Assembly (NCBI GenBank): GCA_030159075.1
Contig: BROG01000555.1
Coordinates: forward strand, 97,001-161,000
Direction: 5' to 3'
Length of the DNA stretch: 64,000 nucleotides
From: Atrina japonica
Taxonomy: Eukaryota; Mollusca; Bivalvia; Pterioida; Pinnidae
Made by a program: the position numbers and the translations under genes. Numbering within the stretch: position 1 is the first letter of the stretch; each line of letters opens with the position of its first letter. Positions 62,140-64,000 of the stretch are shown here, one piece after another. The notes under the pieces were generated by a model. The model saw only the letters and a list, made by a program, of their open reading frames with translations. It was not told the DNA's origin and searched no databases.

Positions 62140-62650
62140 ACAGTGTATCACTGAGTGGAGTGGAATATTAAGTTGCCTGTTCGATGTTGTTACAGTGTTT
62201 CACTGAGTGGAGTGAAATATTGAGTTGCCTGTTCGATGTTGTTACAGTGTTTCACTGAGTGGAGTGAAATATTCAGTTGCATGTTCGATGTTGTTACAGT
62301 GTTTCACTGAGTGGAGTGAAATATTGAGTTGCTATTCGATGTTGTTACAGTGTTTCACAGAGTGGAGTGAAATATTGAGTTGCCTGTTCGATGTTGTTAC
62401 AGTGTTTCACCGAGTGGAGTAAAATATTGAGTTGCTATTCGATGTTGTTACAGTGTTTCACTGAGTGGAGTGAAATATTGAGTTGCTATTCGATGTTGTT
62501 ATTGTGTTTCACTGAGTGGAGTGAAATATTGAGTTGCTATTCGATGTTGTTACAATTTTTCACTGAGTGGAGTGAAAAATAAAGTTGCCTGTTCGATGTT
62601 GTTATAGTGTTTCACTGAGTGGAGTGAAATATTGAGTTGCCTGTTCGATA
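62140..62650. repeat. 51-52-bp minisatellite, about 10 copies
   Basis: The unit is TGTTACAGTGTTTCACTGAG then TGGAGTGAAATATTGAGTTG and CCTGTTCGATGT. One class has GCTATTCG in place of GCCTGTTCG. Each unit contains a 7-bp stem, TTTCACT and AGTGAAA, around GAGTGG. It ends directly at an inverted Penelope-like tail. Confidence 0.95.
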
Positions 62651-62654
62651 TAAA

Positions 62655-62800
62655 AAAAATCTCAGATACCAAAGTATAAATCAATATAATGTCCAGGACA
62701 TAGATACAAATCCAGTAAAAAACATGGACCTCTGGAAACCAAGAGGTGGGATCAGGTGCCATGGAGAAGTAAGCATCCCCTGTCGACCGGTCACATTTGC
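62655..62800 (-). mobile_element. Penelope-like 3' tail, inverted arm
   Basis: On the minus strand: TGTGACCGGTCGACAGGGGA, TGCTTACTTCTCCATGGCAC, CTGATCCCACCTCTTGG and TATACTTTGGTATCTGAGAT. It closely matches 50750-50870. It lies head to head with the plus-strand tail at 62835. Confidence 0.7.
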
Positions 62801-62834
62801 CGCGATAATGCTTGTTGATTCGTCTTATCGATTA

Positions 62835-63010
62835 TGACGAGGATTCATTCCTCATTAATTTCATTTGAATTTAACAGTGGACTCACGGCGGATGTGAACG
62901 GTCGACGGATGCCTACTCCTCCATGACACCTGATCCCGCTTCCGCATTTTGTGTTGTCCGTATAGGTCAAATTTTCACCTGATTTGTATATTGTCGCCTG
63001 AACTTTTGTC
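62835..63010 (+). mobile_element. Penelope-like 3' tail, direct arm
   Basis: TGACGAGGATTCATTCCTCA, GTGGACTCACGGCGGATGTG, GGTCGACGGATGCCTACTCC and ATGACACCTGATCCCGCTTC in order. With the arm at 62655-62800 it forms a large imperfect palindrome. 63020-64000 holds nothing recognised except an A-rich stretch with an ATA run (63296-63316). Confidence 0.65.
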
Positions 63011-64000
63011 AGGTAATGATATGGTATCTGTTATTTTTATATCTTAATTATTTTTTACTACACATGTTCAAAGATGCGGAGAGTATTTTGGAATGTCTGT
63101 GACTTCAACTTATTAAACTAAATTTGGTATTTTGCTTGTAACCTTGGATTAATTGCGGCCGAAATTCAAGCATCTGATAAAAGTGTTACGGGAACTTTTT
63201 AAACGAAAACGCAAATAACAATAAACCCAAAAGAAAAAAATAAAAGAAAATCAAACAAAAAATCCCCTCCCCCCAAAAAGATGATGAAGAAAAAATAATA
63301 ATAATAATAATAATAAAAACAAAAACAAAACCAGTACAAAAAGCTAAAAATATTATCAGTTATTGTAGCAAACAAAAACAAAATAGCAAAAGACAAGATG
63401 TGAAATGGATTCAACAAGACTATAGTACTGTCATATTTAGTGTCGCATTTTGTACAAACATTGTATTTTAAAATCAAGATTTTATTTAATCCAAAAAGGA
63501 TTTTGTCAATTTGATATAAGCGTAATAGTAAAAATCTAATTTATGTAATTTCAAGCGATGTGTGGGATGTTCCGTCTGGTGTTAAACTTTTCGTTTGATT
63601 CGGAAAAAGTAAAAAGTAAGAACAGAAACTGATAACGTAATAAGAACTGACTTCAGGTACATATGTACTTGATTTTATAGTAATAATCTGGTGAAATAAT
63701 GCGTTAAAAATGCGCGTGTGATAGTCTTGTTAGGAACAATATATTCACAACAACATGGACACACACCTTTCACGTATGAACACAAGCGACAATGAGAAGG
63801 AAATTGGTTATGTCGAGATGGTGATAAAATGTTTTATAAGAATGAAATGAGAGAGTGAATTGTTTTAAACTTGTCTCGTACACGTGTCTGAGACGTAGGT
63901 TACTGACACGTATATTAACTTCTTATTCGTGATATGGTCGTGTGTGAAGTACAACAGGTATATAAACTGTCATGTAAAACACCTGTCATTCTATATGATT

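Overview
This looks like a piece of an animal nuclear genome, most likely a bivalve mollusc. The evidence is AT-rich sequence dense in TACATGTA-type palindromes, long TA microsatellites, many short inverted-repeat transposons, tRNA-headed SINEs ending in an AACAATAAACAAACAAA-type tail, decayed Penelope-like retroelements, and an interspersed repeat with an AAGAGGCCC start and a GGTGAGCTAAAA end. The bivalve assignment rests on my familiarity with these repeat families, not on a search. Nothing bacterial, and no intact viral gene, is visible.

The left two thirds (1488-42543, minus strand) is one gene read in five coding exons: 42456-42543, 27976-28125, 17465-17516, 12227-12329 and 1488-1630. 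Every junction has consensus GT/AG sites and all reading phases join without a break, giving 178 codons plus two bases. The start is supported by an in-frame stop 12 nt upstream and a good start context. The gene runs off, or ends within, the unreadable repeat at the left edge. I do not recognise the protein. It has a short alpha/beta N-terminal part (possibly beta-grasp-like), a charged helix with coiled-coil character, and a tryptophan-containing basic segment. The introns (about 14.3, 10.5, 5.1 and 10.6 kb) are filled with repeats.

Intron contents include a 2.75 kb hAT transposon with terminal inverted repeats, a target duplication and a broken transposase (22550-25294). There is also a 30-bp satellite with a small inverted-repeat transposon (MITE) inserted in it (35547-36600), a 1.5 kb inverted-repeat element that splits a TA array (38395-40088), at least five MITE families and several minisatellites.

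The right third (42.6-64 kb) is upstream of the gene and appears intergenic. It is richer in CpG and holds SINEs, remains of Penelope-like elements (reverse transcriptase at 50470, 55985 and 59360; a GIY-YIG fragment at 51906 between 48-bp inverted repeats; several 3' tails), a 368-bp A tract, and a 51-bp minisatellite. I found no second gene there. The long open frames at 35.7-36.5 kb, in the TA tracts and in the A tract are by-products of repeats.
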